Below are positions 34,929 to 45,900 of a stretch of 64,000 nt of DNA, one piece after another; positions within the stretch are counted from its first letter, which is position 1, and each line of letters opens with the position of its first letter. The position numbers and the translations under genes are program-made. The stretch is from Lachnospiraceae bacterium (GTDB lineage Bacteria; Bacillota; Clostridia; Lachnospirales; Lachnospiraceae), in the NCBI GenBank assembly GCA_017614155.1, contig JAGACK010000036.1:48663-112662 (forward strand), written 5' to 3'. Under the pieces are notes generated by a model, which was not told the origin of the DNA, did no database searches, and saw only the letters and a program-made list of their open reading frames with translations.

Positions 34929-35692
34929 TGCCCCTCGAACTACTGCTCTTTTATCTGATCGTCTTCATATTCGGGTTGTGTTTCGGCAGTTTCTTTAATG
35001 TCTGTACGGACAGGATACCGAGACATGAATCCGTGGTGAAGGTGAGATCACATTGTGAGAGCTGCGGATATACTCTGGAGTGGTACGATAACGTACCGCT
35101 CCTGAGTTATCTTTTCCTGAAGGGGAGATGCAGGAAATGCAAACAAAAGCTTTCGGTCAAGTATCCTTTGATGGAAGCGGTGACGGGCGCCCTATTCGTC
35201 CTGATCTTTATCTTTCACGGGATCAGTATTGAAAGCGGCATCTGGTGCATGGCAGCAGGTGTTTTGTTGACAATAAGTATCATAGATTGGAGGATTTATG
35301 AAATTCCAATCGGACTCAACGGTGTCTTACTGGCATTGGGGCTGATACATTTAGTGCTTGACCTGAAAAACTGGCCGGACTATCTGATCGGTTTCATGTC
35401 AGTAAGCCTGTTGCTGTATATCATATATTTATTGTCAAAGGGTCGCGCCATAGGCGGCGGCGACATCAAGTTAATGGCAGTCATGGGACTGCTTCTGGGA
35501 TGGAAGCTGTGTATATTCGGGTTTTTAGCCGGCTGTATCATAGGTTCCATTGTACACATTATAAGGATGAAGGTTACGGGAGCCGAGCATGTGCTCGCCA
35601 TGGGTCCGTATCTGTCAGCCGGTCTGTTCCTTGGGATGCTTTTCGGGGACAGGCTTATCAGTGCCTATATGGGATGTTTCCCGGCAGGGTGA
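34928..35692 (+). CDS. pilD: Prepilin peptidase (A24 family)
   Basis: A 254-residue polytopic aspartic protease. The N-terminal methyltransferase-type domain has GSFFNVCTDRIPR and two CxxC pairs (CESC, CRKC) for zinc. The peptidase domain has SIIDWRIYEIP (first aspartate) and GGGDIKLMAVMG (second aspartate in GxGD). It removes the leader and probably N-methylates the pilins of this cluster and the orphan pilin at 62472. The ATG overlaps the pilin TAA by one base. A PilD (full two-domain) type rather than the shorter archaeal-like type is indicated by the CxxC pairs. Confidence 0.93.
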   Translation: MPLELLLFYLIVFIFGLCFGSFFNVCTDRIPRHESVVKVRSHCESCGYTLEWYDNVPLLSYLFLKGRCRKCKQKLSVKYPLMEAVTGALFVLIFIFHGISIESGIWCMAAGVLLTISIIDWRIYEIPIGLNGVLLALGLIHLVLDLKNWPDYLIGFMSVSLLLYIIYLLSKGRAIGGGDIKLMAVMGLLLGWKLCIFGFLAGCIIGSIVHIIRMKVTGAEHVLAMGPYLSAGLFLGMLFGDRLISAYMGCFPAG

Positions 35693-35762
35693 TGTTTCAA
35701 AAGGCGCAGAACGCGCAAAGCGTTAAATAATTTGGGAATCCATACGGGGTAACAGAGCTATT

Positions 35763-37616
35763 ATGGCAAACAGCGTAGTTAGTGTCGATATCGGATCGAC
35801 GACAACGAGGATCGTCGAGATCGACTACAAAAGAAACAATCCGAATGTTTACAAATGCTTCTCCATACCCACACCGGAGGGAGCCATAGATGATGGCCAG
35901 ATCCTTGACCCTGAAGGTTTTGGGGAATTGCTGAAGCAGAGTCTTACCGAAAACGGTGTCAAAACAAAGAAGGCAGTCTATTCGATCACATCTTCAAAGA
36001 TAGCAAACAGGGAGGTGATCGTTCCGAAGGTCAAGGAAAGAAGCCTTGCGCCTTTGGTAAATGCAAAAGCGACGGAATATTTCCCGGTAGATATGTCTCT
36101 TTATCATCTGGCATATAACCAGATGGGAGAAGTTGAGGAGGACGGCAGAAAGCAGTTAAAGATGCTGGTGCTCGCGGCGCCCAAGGACCTGCTGGAATCC
36201 TATTATGATCTTTCAAAGGCGGCCGGTCTTTCCATTGAGGCGCTTGATTATGCCGGAAATTCCATCATGCCTGTTATCAGGGCTGATGTGGGAGAAGATG
36301 TCACTCTCGTCATAAAGATCGATGAAGCATCTTCAGTGCTGACTGTTCTTGATTCAAAAAAGATCACATTACAGAGAAATATTACATACGGAAGCGACAG
36401 TGTGGTGGAGGAGGTTGTAGCCGCCGATACCCTTGGGGGCACTTCGTATGATGATGCGTTAAAGCTTCTCAGACTCCAGAAGCTCATAGATCTTTCGGTT
36501 GAAGAACCGGTTGAAAAGAAGAGAGGACCGGGAAGGAGAAAGAAGATTGAAGAAACCGCAGAGGAGTCCGAGTCCGGTGTTTCAACGGAGATGGATCTTC
36601 GCCGGCAGAGACTGATCTTCAATGTTACCCAGTCTCTTGACATGTTTGTGGGGTCTGTGACCAGAGTCATAGATTATTACAATTCCAGAAATACGGAAAG
36701 GCCCATAACCAAATGTCTCCTGACAGGAATGGGCGCTGATTTTGTCGGACTTGATCAGATGCTTGCATCCGAGATAGAGACGGAAGTGAGAGTTCTGGAC
36801 ACGGTTTCCTGCGCGAAACTTGCCAAGGATGTCAAAAAGATAAGCATCGGTGAATATATTGCCTGTATCGGTGCTTCGATAGACCCCATGGATCTGATAC
36901 CGCCTGAGCATGACAAAAGAAAGGCCGGGCGCGCCAAGGCTGCAGCCAAGGAAGGAAAGTCTGCAAAGGGAGGACTTGCTGTCGGAAGCGACCAGATGGC
37001 AGTCATCGGATGGGTTCTCCTCGGTGTTGGTGTCGTAGCCACGGGTGCTCTCCTGGCTTTGTCGCTCCTGCCCTACAACCAGGCAAAATCAAAGAATACA
37101 GCGCTGACGACTGAATTGAACAGCCTGATGCCCATCGTGGATGTATACAATCAGTATATGGACAAGCAGGCTCTCTACAATGAGATCAGCACTATATACA
37201 ATATGACAAATACCAGAAACGACGGATTGAGGAATTTTGTAGATGAGATGGAGGCTAAATTGCCGTCACAGTCCAGGATAACGGCTTTCACATCCGACGG
37301 ACTCACGGTAAACCTTTCTTTCGAGTGTTCCTCAAAGGAAGAGGCCGTGAATATAGTCAACAATCTCAGGTCCTTTGATTCCCTGGCAATGATCTCCGTA
37401 TCACAGTATTCCGATACCATCAATGAAGAGGATATGACATCAAAGGTGGTCTTCTCCGTAACAGGAACCTATAAACTGCCTGATGCCGTATCAATAAACC
37501 AGCTTGGAACTACGAATTTTGAGACCTATGATTCGTTTACGGTGGATGTGACGGATACGGCTGCCGATACGGAAACTGCGGAAACAACAGAAGAAGGGGA
37601 GGGTGAAGAGCAATGA
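35763..37616 (+). CDS. PilM-PilN fusion protein of type IV pilus assembly
   Basis: A 617-residue protein. Residues 1-380 are the actin-like PilM fold: SVDIGSTTTRIVEID is the phosphate-1 motif, and LLTGMGADF is near the adenosine site. A charged insert around 245-275 (KKRGPGRRKK) interrupts it. One membrane helix lies at about 411-436, followed by a 180-residue extracytoplasmic part that resembles PilN (short coiled coil, then a small ferredoxin-like domain, with LPSQSRITAFTSDG). In most bacteria PilM and PilN are separate proteins linked by the PilN N-terminal peptide; here they form one chain. The last residues are acidic. It overlaps the PilO-like gene by 4 bases. Confidence 0.8.
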   Translation: MANSVVSVDIGSTTTRIVEIDYKRNNPNVYKCFSIPTPEGAIDDGQILDPEGFGELLKQSLTENGVKTKKAVYSITSSKIANREVIVPKVKERSLAPLVNAKATEYFPVDMSLYHLAYNQMGEVEEDGRKQLKMLVLAAPKDLLESYYDLSKAAGLSIEALDYAGNSIMPVIRADVGEDVTLVIKIDEASSVLTVLDSKKITLQRNITYGSDSVVEEVVAADTLGGTSYDDALKLLRLQKLIDLSVEEPVEKKRGPGRRKKIEETAEESESGVSTEMDLRRQRLIFNVTQSLDMFVGSVTRVIDYYNSRNTERPITKCLLTGMGADFVGLDQMLASEIETEVRVLDTVSCAKLAKDVKKISIGEYIACIGASIDPMDLIPPEHDKRKAGRAKAAAKEGKSAKGGLAVGSDQMAVIGWVLLGVGVVATGALLALSLLPYNQAKSKNTALTTELNSLMPIVDVYNQYMDKQALYNEISTIYNMTNTRNDGLRNFVDEMEAKLPSQSRITAFTSDGLTVNLSFECSSKEEAVNIVNNLRSFDSLAMISVSQYSDTINEEDMTSKVVFSVTGTYKLPDAVSINQLGTTNFETYDSFTVDVTDTAADTETAETTEEGEGEEQ

Positions 37617-38569
37617 GTTTTGATAAGAAACAGCTGCCCCTTGTCTTGGGGCTTCTTGCAGTGATAGCTGCAGTATGTGTGTACTTTTTCGTATACAGAG
37701 GATATCAGGAAAAGATAGCAGGTCTTCAGGCGGCGAACGGAAAACTCCAGCAGCAGGTTGATGATCTGAAAACAAAAGTAAACAGTCAGCAGCAGTTTGT
37801 TGACGCCATGGCAGAGATGGATGCAGGGATCCAAAAGGTATATGCCCTGTTTCCTCCGGCTCTTCAGGAGGAGGATGCCGTGATGGAGGCTCTGAGGCTT
37901 GAGGCTCTGGCTCCCATGAGGGTGTCAGCCCTTGATTTTCAGGATCCGATCACTCTGTATACAGTAGGTTCTGGAGGCGAAGGAGCGCCTGCTCCGGCGC
38001 CTGTTGAAGGCGAGAACGGAGAAACGACACTTGAGCAGGATGTTGCGGCGGCGCAGGCCGGAGAGACTACAGAATACGGTGAGTATCAGGTGCCGGATAT
38101 ACAGTTCTCGCAGGGTGTGCTTGCACCGGGTTATGAGGGAGAGTTTGGACCGATATCCCTGAATGTGAATACGGTCAACATGAACTTTACTACCTCGTAC
38201 CAGGGATTGAAGAGAATGCTTGATTATATTTCCCACAATCCGAACAGGAGGACGGTAAATAATATAGCAATAGCTGCTGACGGGGCGTTGTTGTCGGTTG
38301 GTGCGATAGTAAGCGAGTATTCCCTTACCGGAACCGGAAAAGTATATGATTATCCTGCTCTTCCTTCGGTGCTCACAGGTACAGACGATATTTTCGGTGT
38401 AGCATCCATGGAATCGGGAGATTTCCTCGAGATGCTGTTGTTAAATGGCGGGAAGAAGGCTGAAGGAGAAGAGGGAGAAGCAGAAACCCAGGATAACAGC
38501 GAAGATGATAAAAAGAAGGACGATTCCGAAGCAAAGGTTGTCCAGCCCGGAAAGAAAACTGCACAGTAG
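37613..38569 (+). CDS. PilO-like type IV pilus assembly protein
   Basis: A 318-residue bitopic protein: a short cytoplasmic tail, a membrane helix at about 10-28 and a coiled coil (AANGKLQQQVDDLKTKV) to about residue 65. The next 200 residues form a PilO-like domain with a proline- and glutamate-rich linker (around 120-160) and a core with YQGLKRMLDYISHNP. The C-terminus is highly charged and probably disordered. PilO pairs with PilN and aligns the inner membrane platform. The order PilM-PilN-PilO is conserved in pilus clusters and supports this call; sequence similarity alone is modest. Confidence 0.75.
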   Translation: MSFDKKQLPLVLGLLAVIAAVCVYFFVYRGYQEKIAGLQAANGKLQQQVDDLKTKVNSQQQFVDAMAEMDAGIQKVYALFPPALQEEDAVMEALRLEALAPMRVSALDFQDPITLYTVGSGGEGAPAPAPVEGENGETTLEQDVAAAQAGETTEYGEYQVPDIQFSQGVLAPGYEGEFGPISLNVNTVNMNFTTSYQGLKRMLDYISHNPNRRTVNNIAIAADGALLSVGAIVSEYSLTGTGKVYDYPALPSVLTGTDDIFGVASMESGDFLEMLLLNGGKKAEGEEGEAETQDNSEDDKKKDDSEAKVVQPGKKTAQ

Positions 38570-38603
38570 GATATGATCCTGACGGCTTTTGGGAGAGGGC
38601 CGT

Positions 38604-39941
38604 GTGCGGAAACCGGAAAAGAAAGCGGGTTTTATGGAGAGGAAGAATATCTTTTTGAAAAAACTGTATAACAGGATGAAGCTGCGCGATGATTCGGGCT
38701 TTACTCTGTTGGAACTTCTGATTGCCATGATCATTCTTGCCGTGGCATTGATCCCCATGCTCAACAGTTTTGCGGTCAATGCCAGGGTTAACCGGAAGTC
38801 CAAGATCAAGATGCGTTCGACCATGATCGCCCAGGATATCATGGAGGGCATAAAGGGTTATTCCACAAAAGATATCTACAAGCAGTTTACGGGAGAGAGT
38901 GAATTCAGGCTGATCGAAAACGACGGCATAGTCAATCCGGCAGATCACAAGATCATTTCCGCAAATGCAACGGTTTCAGCCAATGCGGATGGTCTTGTCG
39001 GCTTCTATACAATGAAGGATCTGGAGTATCAGGGCCAGAAATATGATGCGACACTTGATATAGACGGTACAAATTTCACGGCCTCGGGAAACAGGCTGAA
39101 CCTGTCGGGAAATGTGATCCAGCCCAATGATGAGGATCTGGCAGATCTTTCCATCATGGATAACCGTTTTGACGGTATATTCATGTCTGACAATTACAAT
39201 TCCAGAAAAGACTTTCTTGAAAAGCTCATTGACCTGAACGGCTGGATAGGTCCTACTGTAAACAGGACATTTGAGATAGAACTCAAGGATGCCGGAGTTA
39301 CCGCTATCGGAAACAAAAAACAGGTTGCCACGGTAAAGGTTACCTATGATACGGTCTCTGCCGGGTCTGTTACCCTGCCTTATTCAAGGAATTATACCGC
39401 CTACAATAATATAGATGTAGCCGATGACGGATGTCAGATCAGGAATCTGTATTTCTTCTTTTACCCTGCATATTCCGGCATCTATCCGGTTGACGGCATG
39501 GACCGTCATATCACCTATAACGACACGATAGTATTCAAAAATGAAGACAGCATACCGATAACATTATATATCATGAAGCAGAAGACTACAGATCCCGTGA
39601 TACTTCCGGAATTGTACGCAAGGGAAGAGTCGTACAAGCTGGATGTCACCATTAAGGAGGACAGCTTTACATCCTATGATAACAGAGTGACCACGGTATG
39701 TACGAATCTGACTAGAAGCCTTTACAACGGAGCGGATCTGCCGGCGGGCAATGTTACATTCCGGTTTGGTTCTTCGCTTGTGACAGCAGATATGCTAAAG
39801 GCTGACAGGGTTCTTTCGACCAGAAAGGTCAACCGCATGTTTGATGCTGTGGTAAAGGTTTATGAGGAGGGTGCGGCTGCTGAAGGCTTCCCGGATCATA
39901 TGATCCTGACCACGCTTGACAGCACCAAGATCAATCAGTGA
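38604..39941 (+). CDS. PilV-like minor pilin
   Basis: About 445 residues. The prepilin signature SG/FTLLELLIAMIILAVALIPML is near the N-terminus, with E5 present. The ectodomain is much bigger than in a typical PilV (150-200). The start is uncertain: GTG at 38604 has GGGAGAGGG well placed and gives a 32-residue leader, and ATG at 38634 gives a 22-residue leader with a poorer ribosome binding site. The ectodomain is rich in beta strands and Asn/Asp. It is likely one of the minor pilins at the pilus tip. Confidence 0.8.
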   Translation: MRKPEKKAGFMERKNIFLKKLYNRMKLRDDSGFTLLELLIAMIILAVALIPMLNSFAVNARVNRKSKIKMRSTMIAQDIMEGIKGYSTKDIYKQFTGESEFRLIENDGIVNPADHKIISANATVSANADGLVGFYTMKDLEYQGQKYDATLDIDGTNFTASGNRLNLSGNVIQPNDEDLADLSIMDNRFDGIFMSDNYNSRKDFLEKLIDLNGWIGPTVNRTFEIELKDAGVTAIGNKKQVATVKVTYDTVSAGSVTLPYSRNYTAYNNIDVADDGCQIRNLYFFFYPAYSGIYPVDGMDRHITYNDTIVFKNEDSIPITLYIMKQKTTDPVILPELYAREESYKLDVTIKEDSFTSYDNRVTTVCTNLTRSLYNGADLPAGNVTFRFGSSLVTADMLKADRVLSTRKVNRMFDAVVKVYEEGAAAEGFPDHMILTTLDSTKINQ

Positions 39942-40002
39942 GAAAGCATAGCGGCGTATTTTCGGGCGTGTTTAAAGAGTTTTCCTTTAAGAGGGATGAT
40001 TT

Positions 40003-42369
40003 ATGATGAAACGTTTGATCAGAAAAATTCATAAGAATAATATGGGCTCGGCCATGGTCATGGTCATAGTTGCCGTTGCTTTCATCGGTATTCTGGTGGC
40101 GACCCTGATGTGGGTCACGATGTCCAATTATTTCATGAAGACAACGGATGCAAAAAACAAAGAGACCTTTTATACTGCAGAGACTGTTTTCGAGGAGATC
40201 AAGGCAGGCATGCAGAAGGATGCGTCCGATGCGGTGATCAGGGTATACCAGAACTCCTTTGGTGATTATACCAATGGGACAACCGAAAAAGAGATCCAGG
40301 ACAGATACTTAAATGAGATATATCTGAAGTACAGGGATGCGTCAAATCCGGACAGGTTTGATCCGGATAAGCTGATACCATACATAGAGGTCATGTTCAA
40401 TCCTTTTGTTGCAGCAGGCAGGGATGAGCATTATGCAGGTACCCTGACCTACGGTCCTGACGGAAAATCCATCTATGAGACGGCGATCATCTGTCCGGCA
40501 GGGATAAATATCCAGAAAACCGAAACCAGCGTCATCCTGAAGAATATAACCATACAGTTCTATGATCATGCATCCGGAAATTATTCCGAGATAACCTCGG
40601 ATCTTTCGGTCGGTCTTCCGACTGTCAGGTTCAGTAAGGCTTCGGAGCTGCCGGCAATCTTCGAATATTCCATAATAGGAGATACGGGCATCAATATCGA
40701 AAACGGCGCGGAAGTCCGCCTCAAAAAGAGCGCCTACGGTGGGGAAAACGGGATAATGATCGGAGAAGGATATTCGGTCGGAGCCGCAGCAAAAGCTGTT
40801 CTCGATGCAGAGAATGCAGAATATGTGGTCACCAGAGGGGCAGTATCCATGAACGGAATGGGTACCGCTGCAAAGGCTGAGCTGACGACAGGCAATACAA
40901 CGAGGCTCTATGCCCACGATATAGATCTTTCCAAGGGGTCTGCTCATATACAGGGAAAGACATATGTGGCAAATGATATGACCTACAAAGCGGCCGGAGA
41001 TGTGAAGGTTTCGGGAGACTACTTCGGATTCGGAAATTCTACGGTGAGCGCAAATGATTCTTCGGCGATCCTGATAAATTCGAAATATGCGGAGCTTGAC
41101 ATGAAGAATGCCGGAAGCGTTCTGATAGCGGGTCACGCTTTTGTTGGTACAAGCGACGAAGACAACAAGGTCGTAAGCTCGAATGCGCCCGGTGGACAAA
41201 CCACTCTCAGCGGAAATTCGGGAGACATCATGATGGATGAATCCATTTCGGTCAAGGGAGATCAGGTTCAGTATCTGATACCGGGAACCTGCATAGGAGT
41301 ATGGAAGGAAAACGGAAATACCGGCGAAGTGGGGGATGTGCTTGTTGGAAAGAATCCTGTTCCGAATATCACGGTATCCATAAACGCGCTCGGTCAGGCT
41401 GAGCCCAATTTCTATACATCCCAGTATCTCAACGGAAATTACGATCTGACCACGGGACATATTGAGACGGTAGATTTCAACAGACCGGTGGCTGCGCTCG
41501 GAGGAAAGACACTGGGTGATTATTCATCAAGCTACAAGGTCGTTTACAAGAATCAGTACGGACAGCTGCTGGCATATTTCTATCTCATGATGACGGAGGA
41601 AAATGCAAAACAGTATGCCCAGGACTATTATGCGCACAAAAAGGATAATGTAGATTCCTTCTACAGATATTATCTGGATGATACCTTCATAGACGAGAGT
41701 CCCGGAGCCAGCGCCAACAGTATAACCACAGCCGGCCACTATCTGAACGGTGCTGATATCGACAGCCTGAACTATACCGAAGCAAAGAGCAGCTCGCTTC
41801 TGGAGAGTCAGAACAATGTGGACATCTCGGCAACCTATAATGCTTTATGTACCAAACTGACGACCGATTCCACATCCATAAGCGCAAATGATCTGACAAA
41901 GACGGTTTTTGAAAATATCATTGATGAGACAAAACTGCCGTCGGGAGAGGTTGTTTATTATGCGGGAACAAGCCCGACAGATGCCGATGTGGCAAAGGGA
42001 ATAGTGACTCCCGGAGATTACACCTATACAGGATCCGATAGTTCGATACATCTGATAATCGCAGGCGGAAATGTTGAAGTATCAGGTGATTTTTCAGGAG
42101 TGATACTTGCAAAGGGAACCGTAACCTTCAAGACCGGAGGCATCAGGGAGGTTTCCGAGGACAGGATGGATCTGATCAGGATCCTTCAGACGGTTAATAT
42201 CGAGTCAGGTACGCCTCAGGCCGGAGTTACCAAGCCTTTGCAGTATTTTAAGGATGGTCCTGAATATGTGCTGGAGGGAACGGCTGTATCCAGCAATAAT
42301 GCGGATCCTGAAAGCCAGAGGATAGATTTCGGGGAGCTTGTAAGATATGAAAACTGGTTTAAGAGATAA
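40003..42369 (+). CDS. PilX-like protein with large beta-rich ectodomain
   Basis: A 788-residue protein. The N-terminal 60 residues (NNMGSAMVMVIVAVAFIGILVA) resemble PilX/GspK-like minor pilins: a glycine before a long helix without the glutamate at position 5. KNKETFYTAET further on is the PilX N-terminal block. Residues 220-440 are rich in short repeats of Gly, Ala, Asn and Ser with many small hydrophobic strands, like a polymer-binding beta-helix (AGDVKVSGDYFGFGNSTVSA, GSVLIAG, GDIMMDES). The C-terminal 350 residues include a second such part (GNVEVSGDFSGVILAKGTV). It overlaps the FimT-like gene by 23 bases. Confidence 0.75.
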   Translation: MMKRLIRKIHKNNMGSAMVMVIVAVAFIGILVATLMWVTMSNYFMKTTDAKNKETFYTAETVFEEIKAGMQKDASDAVIRVYQNSFGDYTNGTTEKEIQDRYLNEIYLKYRDASNPDRFDPDKLIPYIEVMFNPFVAAGRDEHYAGTLTYGPDGKSIYETAIICPAGINIQKTETSVILKNITIQFYDHASGNYSEITSDLSVGLPTVRFSKASELPAIFEYSIIGDTGINIENGAEVRLKKSAYGGENGIMIGEGYSVGAAAKAVLDAENAEYVVTRGAVSMNGMGTAAKAELTTGNTTRLYAHDIDLSKGSAHIQGKTYVANDMTYKAAGDVKVSGDYFGFGNSTVSANDSSAILINSKYAELDMKNAGSVLIAGHAFVGTSDEDNKVVSSNAPGGQTTLSGNSGDIMMDESISVKGDQVQYLIPGTCIGVWKENGNTGEVGDVLVGKNPVPNITVSINALGQAEPNFYTSQYLNGNYDLTTGHIETVDFNRPVAALGGKTLGDYSSSYKVVYKNQYGQLLAYFYLMMTEENAKQYAQDYYAHKKDNVDSFYRYYLDDTFIDESPGASANSITTAGHYLNGADIDSLNYTEAKSSSLLESQNNVDISATYNALCTKLTTDSTSISANDLTKTVFENIIDETKLPSGEVVYYAGTSPTDADVAKGIVTPGDYTYTGSDSSIHLIIAGGNVEVSGDFSGVILAKGTVTFKTGGIREVSEDRMDLIRILQTVNIESGTPQAGVTKPLQYFKDGPEYVLEGTAVSSNNADPESQRIDFGELVRYENWFKR

Positions 42370-42910
42370 TAATAAAGGCTTTTCGCTCATAGAACTGCTC
42401 GTCGTGATCGGGATTTTGGCGCTCATGCTGGGAATGTTTCTGCTGTCCACAAATGTCATAGGACGGACAGCAGCCAGACAGTGTTCCAAGCAGCTCCGCC
42501 ATGAACTGGAACAGGTACGGGTTGCTTCCATGGGAAAGAACAAGGTGACCCTATGGCTCTATAAGGACTCGGCCACAGGAAAGATTATGGTGCAGCAGAT
42601 TACAACCATAGCTAATATAGGAGACGGAGCAGGTACAACTCCTGTCGACGGAGAGGTCAGAGAGGTAGGGTCGGCCAGGGTTACATTGGATTTTGTTTCA
42701 TCTGTAGACGCGACACGGACCCCGCTTGACAGTGACGGAATCTACTTTGAGTTCAACAGATCAACGGGAGCCTTCAAAAAAGTGAAGTACAGTGAACTTG
42801 GCGGGCAGATACATGATGAATATACCATCAAGGAAATATATATGACCGGCGGAGGTCTCACGGAGCAGCTGACTCTCCACGGGATCACCGGAAAGGTCAC
42901 GGAAGACTGA
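42347..42910 (+). CDS. FimT/GspH-like minor pilin
   Basis: A 187-residue prepilin with leader ending NNKG, then FSLIELLVVIGILALMLGMFLLS; cleavage is after G11 and E5 is present. RQCSKQLRHELEQVRVASMG matches the usual helix continuation of FimT/GspH pseudopilins. The small ectodomain is beta-rich with no cysteine pair. The ATG lies inside the 3' end of the PilX-like gene; GGGGAG is about 11 bases upstream. It is likely part of the minor pilin initiation complex. Confidence 0.85.
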   Translation: MKTGLRDNNKGFSLIELLVVIGILALMLGMFLLSTNVIGRTAARQCSKQLRHELEQVRVASMGKNKVTLWLYKDSATGKIMVQQITTIANIGDGAGTTPVDGEVREVGSARVTLDFVSSVDATRTPLDSDGIYFEFNRSTGAFKKVKYSELGGQIHDEYTIKEIYMTGGGLTEQLTLHGITGKVTED

Positions 42911-42972
42911 CGATTAGACTGTATCATCCTTGGAGAAGCGAAGGATCTTGAGAAAATCGGGAGGAAGCATAT

Positions 42973-45900
42973 ATGAAAAAATTTATGGAAAATAATAAGG
43001 GCCTTTCGCTTGTCGAATTGCTGATAGCTCTTGTTATAGGCGCGATCCTTGTTGCCGGTATCGGCAGCATCATGATCGTAAGTTCCAGAAGCTTTTCTTC
43101 CACCAGCGCGGAGGCAGGAATGCAGAGTTCTGCGCAGATAGTCATGGATCACATCCAGGATGTCGTCGTTGATGCAAACAAAAAGATCACCTATTCGTAT
43201 ACGACGGTTGCAACACCGACTGCTGCAGACTGGAACGATGTTATAAAGGATGCGGATATACCGGATCCTGAGTCGGCGATCACATACAAGAAACTGTCCG
43301 TATATACATTCAACCTGAATCAGGTAAGTTCTCCCGATGCTTTCAACCAGGAAGAAAATAAGCACTATGACATTATCTGGGCGCATGACATGTCGGATGA
43401 CGAGAAATCGATCATCACATTCGAGCAGCAGGATCTGACATATGATCCCGGATTAAAAGACATAGTTGAGACCGGCGGTCCCGTTGAATCGGAAAAGCTG
43501 GCCGATAATGTGAAGTCCTTTAAATGTGACCTTTCCGACATGGAGACGAAAAGGATCATATTTGTCGAGATGGATTTCAGCAAAGCTAACGGAAGATATA
43601 CATATCATGTGGCAAATAATGTGTCGCTTCGAAACAAGGTGGCTCTGAGTACCGACAGCATAAGCGTCAACAAGGGCGTAGAACTTGAAACACTTGCGCT
43701 TACCGCGGAGCCCGGCATGGATCTGCCGCTTACCATCAAAAAGGTTGTTACAAGAGGAAATGCATCAAATGTGGTGACCTATGAGTTTGACGGAGGAGAC
43801 GGAGGAAAGACCAGCGCAGGCACCGCTCTGTCAAATCCTTCCACCCTTCATATAGATGCGACTGAAAGAGCGGACATAATCCATATGAATGCTGTTGATT
43901 CTTTGGGAGACAAGCATCCCTTTGAGGTATATATCAACAGGGTCAAATGGACGAGCGATAATGCGGCATCTCTCGGAGAGAGCGATGATGTCGAGGGTAT
44001 CCAGCTCATAGACAGACCGGAGCATGATGAGGTTGATGCCGGAACCATGGTTCCTATAACCGTACAGCTGAATTCCAACCCCGGAGCGCCCGGCATAGAC
44101 AGGACGAAACCGGAAAAGGTCACAGGCGAGATAAAGAAAGTCACAAGTAAAACAGGACAGGATATAACAGCTCTCTATGATGTGAAGCTTGAGCCTGCCG
44201 GAACCCTCGGATGGATGCTTGATGTGCCTTTTGCAGTTCCGAAGGATGCAAAGATAAAGATCAGGCTGACGGCAGATCACTCACTTGCTGACGGAGGTAT
44301 CGCGACCAGGACGGTACCCTATCCGGAAGCTGACGGAGTTTACAAGGATCTGGAGCTGACTGTGACCGAGGCCAGGGTAGCAGTCAATAAATCCCCGTTC
44401 CTTCGCGGTATGAAGGGCCGTGTCATTTATCCTGACTATCTTGAACAGTTCTTTAATGAAGCAGGAAAGAGCGAATGGGAGCAGTACAAGAGGATACCGC
44501 AGGGACAGATAGACAATCATTATCTGGTATGGAAGAAGTATGCCTACAGACCTGCAGTTGAAGGAAGCAAGAATACTAATTATGCAAATCTCTCGACAGG
44601 CTGGACTATTTTTGATGCCAATGCAGTCGATGAAAAATATGAAGATGTTTCGGGATATCAGGCTCACGGATGGAATGTCATAAACGGAGGAAAGGAAGGA
44701 AACTTCCACGGCTCCGAATTTGCAAGCGTCAATCCTGATCAGGACACGGGCATAGTATTTGCCATCGTTGTCCAGTATAAGCAGAACAATGCAGTCAGGT
44801 GGTTCGGCACCTCGCCTGCCCAGACGGTAATGTACGGATTCAGGGAACAGATAGGCAAGGAAAGCGACTATGCCAAGTATGAGAGCATGTACGATCTTGG
44901 TTCCTTCTACAAGATAGACAGAGACAGTTCAAATGACGATTACCGGGATAAGATCTTTGGCGATCCGAACGGTCACAAGTGGCTGGTCTGGCAGAAAGAG
45001 GCATGTTTTGACAATCTTTCCTACGGCGGAAATGACGGAGGGTTAAGCATAAAGACCTATATGTCCGATAAAGCATTTGAGGGTGGAGAAAGTCTCGGCT
45101 CAAAGAACAATGTGGAAGAAACATGGGGGTCCACTCCGTACACGGGAGATCATAATGTTTATATGGCCCGCGTGCTTCCCATGACTGAGATCAAGAACAA
45201 GATCAACAATAATTTCTACAAGAAACTGGGAGAGAAAGAAGAAGAAAGAGATTATTATATATGGCCGAAATTTACTTACAATAATACTGCTTTCGACCGT
45301 ACCAGCGGATATCTCAAATTCAGTCTCAGACAGGGAAATATCACGCTGATGAACAATCAGAACAGCAATAACAAGATGGAGGGATTTATAGCCTATCCCG
45401 CATACAAAAAGGATAACGGATTCGAAATTCCCGAGCACAAATGGTTCTATGGAAAGGGTATGGCTCTTGATTCCGTCTATACAAGTGTCGGAGAAAGGAA
45501 TGTCAGGCATTACAATAATACCAACTATACCGGAAGCATCCGGGAAGATCCGTATCAGATGTATATAAAGGTTGTAGATGGAGTTTATTACATCAAGATA
45601 CAGGGACTGGCTGTTTATAAATTCAATACATCTACCGAAAGATGGGAGTTTGTCAAGACTGACAAGGCTGAGGCAAATCTTGCCAGCGGCGTATACCATA
45701 ACAGCAAAATGGATGTTTTCCTTCCCGGACCTGACAGTGATGAGTTCTTCACGGGCTTCAAGGCTATAGCGCAGCAGGCCAATACGGAAAAGAGATTTGC
45801 TGACAGGATGGCGATCTACAGGGCTTATGACGGCGTTTCAATGCTTTCAAAGTACAAGATCGCATACTACCGCAAGGACAGCAAGTACTGGGTAGATATT

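Noticed and set aside
40342-41460. 372-codon open frame on the minus strand inside the PilX-like gene
   Set aside because: No family resemblance, very biased composition and full overlap with a well-supported plus-strand gene.
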